DNA from: Sipunculus nudus
Lineage: Eukaryota > Annelida > Sipuncula > Golfingiida > Sipunculidae
Reading direction: 5' to 3'
DNA length: 64,000 bases
Assembly (NCBI GenBank): GCA_026874595.1
Contig: CM049321.1
Location: 15,455,479 to 15,519,478, forward strand
Shown here piece after piece: positions 61,091 to 64,000 of the stretch. A program made the position numbers and the translations under genes. Under the pieces are notes generated by a model, which saw only the letters and a list, made by a program, of their open reading frames with translations, ran no database searches and was not told the DNA's origin. Positions within the stretch are counted from its first letter, which is position 1, and the number at the start of each line of letters is the position of its first letter.

Positions 61091-62040
61091 ACAGTGGATG
61101 AAAACTGATGCCGCCACTAGCCTCAAGACTGCAACCCCCCCCCCCCCCCCCCCCCCATTCACACAGCGACACACCGACTACCAGCGACCCTCCAATGCAG
61201 ACACAGCAAGTCCAGAGCTGCGGCACCCAAGCACCAGCAGCGACGTTGAGAGAGAGAGAGAGCATCCCTGAGGAGCGCAAACCCCCGCCCCGGCAAGTCA
61301 AGTACGGATGACCCAAGCACCAACCAGTCATGCTAGCCGTCCAATGAACCAAGACCCCTACCCAGACAGACCAGAACAGCAAGATCCCAAATATTCCTTT
61401 TTAGGGCCACTCATAACGGTTCTTTGAGAGTCAAAAACATACAGTCCTTTTTAGGACTAAACAATCACAGTTCTCTTTCGGTTGGAAGCCGGCCGACAGA
61501 CAACCTCAGGTCCGCTGTCAGCAAGACTACCGAAGACAGGACTCCAGATAAGCCCCAAGACAAGAGAGCCCCGGCTGTTCAAAGCAAACAGGCAAGCATG
61601 GTCAACCAAGGCCAAGCAAGGTCAAGTCCAGAAGAAGACACAGTTAAGTTCAAGACCCTGGCAATGGACAGACAGACAACTTAAGGTCGACTGGGTATCG
61701 CAGCTGCTGTTGGGTATCTGTTTGTTGTGGTTGGTGGATAGGTGGCGGCGATTCCCTCAGAGTGCTGTTCATGTTGGGTACTTGGTGGGCAAGGCCTTGC
61801 TGCTGGGGCCTGTGTCGGGTGTTTCTGTGTCGGCGTCTGTGGCCACTGGTGGCTGTGGGTGCTGTGACTTTCCTCGGTCGCCGGTTCGGGTACACGGTAG
61901 CGGTCTTGTGGTTCCCTTGCTTGGCCTGTGTGGCATCTCGTCTATAGGCTCAATCCAGATTTTAGCTTTAGGGGGGCGGTTTCAAATCTCGCTAACTAGA
62001 GCTGCTAGATGAGCGTAAAACATCTTCAGTCAGTCAGTAA
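61091..62040 (+). repeat. GC-rich block, probably an unclassified transposable element
   Basis: Clearly higher GC than its flanks, starting with a C run (61,135-61,156) and ending with CAGTCAGTCAGTA and A-rich sequence, like the short-repeat tail of a retroelement. Overlapping ORFs on both strands (up to 176 codons) have low-complexity products with no recognised domain. No target duplication or inverted ends were found. Confidence 0.4.
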
Positions 62041-62454
62041 AAAAATAATCAAAATTGTTTAAAATTTTTAACGTACAGACAGACAGACGGACGGATGACG
62101 GACGCTGATCAATCAGTATAGCTTATATGAGCTTAGACCTCCTGCAATTTAGTTTCCTCTTTTCCAGGTACCTAATCTAACATCCATCCATATCATAATG
62201 GCATTTTCTTTCTCTAATAAGAAGCGTCTTGAGAATAAATCAAAATAGGCATATAGGTTTTTTTACGGAAGTGTATTACTGACAACTGGTACAAGAAAAA
62301 AAAACACATTTATCTCGTACGTACGAATACAATCTAGTAAGTAGAACATATTATAGTATACGTAAGACATACTGTCTCGTACGTACGTCATACTATCTAC
62401 GTACCACTTTCAAATTAGTCTGCATAACCGGCTACCAGATCTACTTACACGTTA

Positions 62455-62546
62455 TATATATATATATATGTTTAATATTGCGTGTTATCGCCCTAACTGT
62501 ACAACATCCTCTCCTGTGTTTATATAATTTAAATATATATATATAT

Positions 62547-62601
<55 letters not shown>
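62455..62601. repeat. two (TA)n microsatellites
   Basis: TA tracts at about 62,455-62,469 and 62,537-62,601, separated by unique sequence. Confidence 0.9.
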
Positions 62602-62604
<3 letters not shown>

Positions 62605-62639
62605 CATCTATGGAATACATGTACATATAAGAGTTCAAA

Positions 62640-63180
62640 ACATCACAGTGAAAGTGCTATTTCATGCAGGGTCGCATTACTAATGTGTCACAAACAGTTA
62701 GTTTAACTGTTTGTGTTATTGCCTTCGCGGAACTTTGGCATCGACTGACTTTTTATTAGGATAATAATCTGGGCTAATTGTGCATCACTGCTAGGTAGGG
62801 ACAGGCTTGATGTAATATTTATGAAGTGTGATTTAATCCTCGGAGTCTTAATTGAGCAGGTAATTATGAGGAACCGGGATATTCTCAGATTTATGTTTAT
62901 GTTTCATGTGGCAGACAAAGAGTTTCCCCAAGATCATGATCTTCTTTACACTTTATAATGTTTATGGAGCACCAATTAATATATATTTACGAACTGAATT
63001 TTACTCTCAATACCATATTTGATTCTGCTAATTTACATATTGTAGACAAACCAGCAACCTAGAAGGGAATATTGTTCAGCATTTTGATGTATTTAAGTAT
63101 GCTGTTTTATAACCTTAGCAGGAAGGCGTGCATGCAAAATATTTGATGGTATATGCCCTTTTAGAGGGATCTTGGGCCAT
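62640..63180. promoter_or_regulatory. possible conserved regulatory element rich in homeodomain-type sites
   Basis: Repeat-poor sequence containing several homeodomain cores: GATTTAATCC, TAATTATGAG, GGCTAATTG and CCAATTAATA. A perfect 12-bp hairpin CACAAACAGTTA/TAACTGTTTGTG lies at 62,689-62,715. This is inference from motif density; such motifs also arise by chance in AT-rich DNA. Confidence 0.25.
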
Positions 63181-63833
63181 GTGGAAAAAAGTTAAATTAA
63201 GTCCACCTGTCTGAAAGGAGGTTTATTCCAGAAGATCTGCCATCCTGAGGCCACTAATGAGTCAAAACTGGTAAAGGTGGCAGCACCTATAGGGAATGTC
63301 CATGAAACAAGCAGATCTATTTTTCAAACATATTTTACAGAGCTTGCCCAAGCACAAGTACAAAAAGCACCAATGTCTTTTTTTCCGACAATGCACATTT
63401 AATTCTAGAGATTCAAAAAATGCATCCTCAGGACATGATAAGTTTTCTAAACTGCATGATGCAGACGACCAGTAGACATACTTAAACGTACACTCTGATA
63501 AAGAACATTTTAAATATGTTGTATATAATTTTTTTTCTCATATAATAAATATTCAACACTTCATGAATATATTTGAACAGCACTAAGATAAATATCAAAA
63601 TACTCAAAATTAGCCTCAGAGTTTCTTGACAAATTTACTTCACACACAAATACACACATTTTTATATATAAAGACTATTAGTAATTTATATATGAACACC
63701 TTTATATATTTTTATATAAGTTGTAATAATAACATGATCTGTGCTGATAACATGTATGTATTTGTCTACCCAAGAATGTATCAGCTTCATTAAATAAAAT
63801 ATAGAGATGTTATAATGTTTCAAACTGAAAATC

Positions 63834-63983
63834 TTATTTTTTCATAACACAGATAATTTTTTTAGCTGTTTCTTCAAAGAAGTAGAGAGGTTTAGTCAGA
63901 TGACAGACCGGATCTGGCACTTTATAAATACGTTCCATGGAGGGTCCCCCTCTCTCAAAAATCTCACCGTTCACACAAGACAT
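63834..63983 (-). CDS. possible terminal exon of a minus-strand gene at the window edge
   Basis: Minus-strand open frame from ATG (63,983) to TAA (63,834): MSCVNGEIFERGGPSMERIY then KVPDPVCHLTKPLYFFEETA and KKIICVMKK. The composition is protein-like, the frame may extend beyond the window, and no family is recognised. Nothing else supports it. Confidence 0.25.
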   Translation of the reverse strand: MSCVNGEIFERGGPSMERIYKVPDPVCHLTKPLYFFEETAKKIICVMKK

Positions 63984-64000
63984 GATGACTTGCAGAGGTT

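Overview
The window is AT-rich, intron-bearing eukaryotic DNA packed with (TA)n microsatellites, long C/G homopolymers and many old interspersed repeats. Split genes with GT/AG introns, a CARD-NACHT-LRR receptor, Mab-21/cGAS-like fragments, an alpha-arrestin gene, and repeats ending in GACGGACGGACGG or rich in AGGTCA together suggest a marine invertebrate, most likely a mollusc such as a bivalve. The species cannot be named from this sequence alone.

Layout. 1-430 is part of an AGGTCA-rich dispersed repeat. 962-6127 (+) is a four-exon NLR-type immune receptor gene (CARD, NACHT, C-terminal leucine-rich repeats). All its exon phases match, but it carries an in-frame TGA in exon 3 and a one-base frameshift in a T8 run of exon 4. 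6.1-24.6 kb is mostly non-coding: microsatellites, two copies of a short TIR element, a long AGCTGAG-type repeat, and a possible untranslated first exon at about 12.3-12.7 kb. 24,778-35,761 (+) is a complete six-exon alpha-arrestin gene (461 codons, PPPY motif). Its introns hold a 277-bp tandem repeat, a minisatellite and a long repeat that ends next to the last splice acceptor.

40-43.2 kb holds two decayed minus-strand pieces of a Mab-21/cGAS-like gene. Between them sits a 1.9-kb hAT-type element with inverted ends and a perfect 8-bp target duplication. LINE endonuclease and reverse-transcriptase fragments lie at 43.4 and 52.9-53.5 kb. 46.3-47.8 kb contains two phase-compatible exons of an unrecognised gene. 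The rest is diverged duplications, microsatellites, a GC-rich block at 61.1-62.0 kb and a possible conserved regulatory block at 62.6-63.2 kb.

Functionally, the arrestin gene looks intact: it would be a membrane-trafficking adaptor recruiting NEDD4-family ubiquitin ligases. The NLR and Mab-21 loci both belong to innate-sensing families that are expanded in molluscs, and here both look damaged, as expected for rapid gene turnover. The sequence gives no evidence that the loci are co-regulated.
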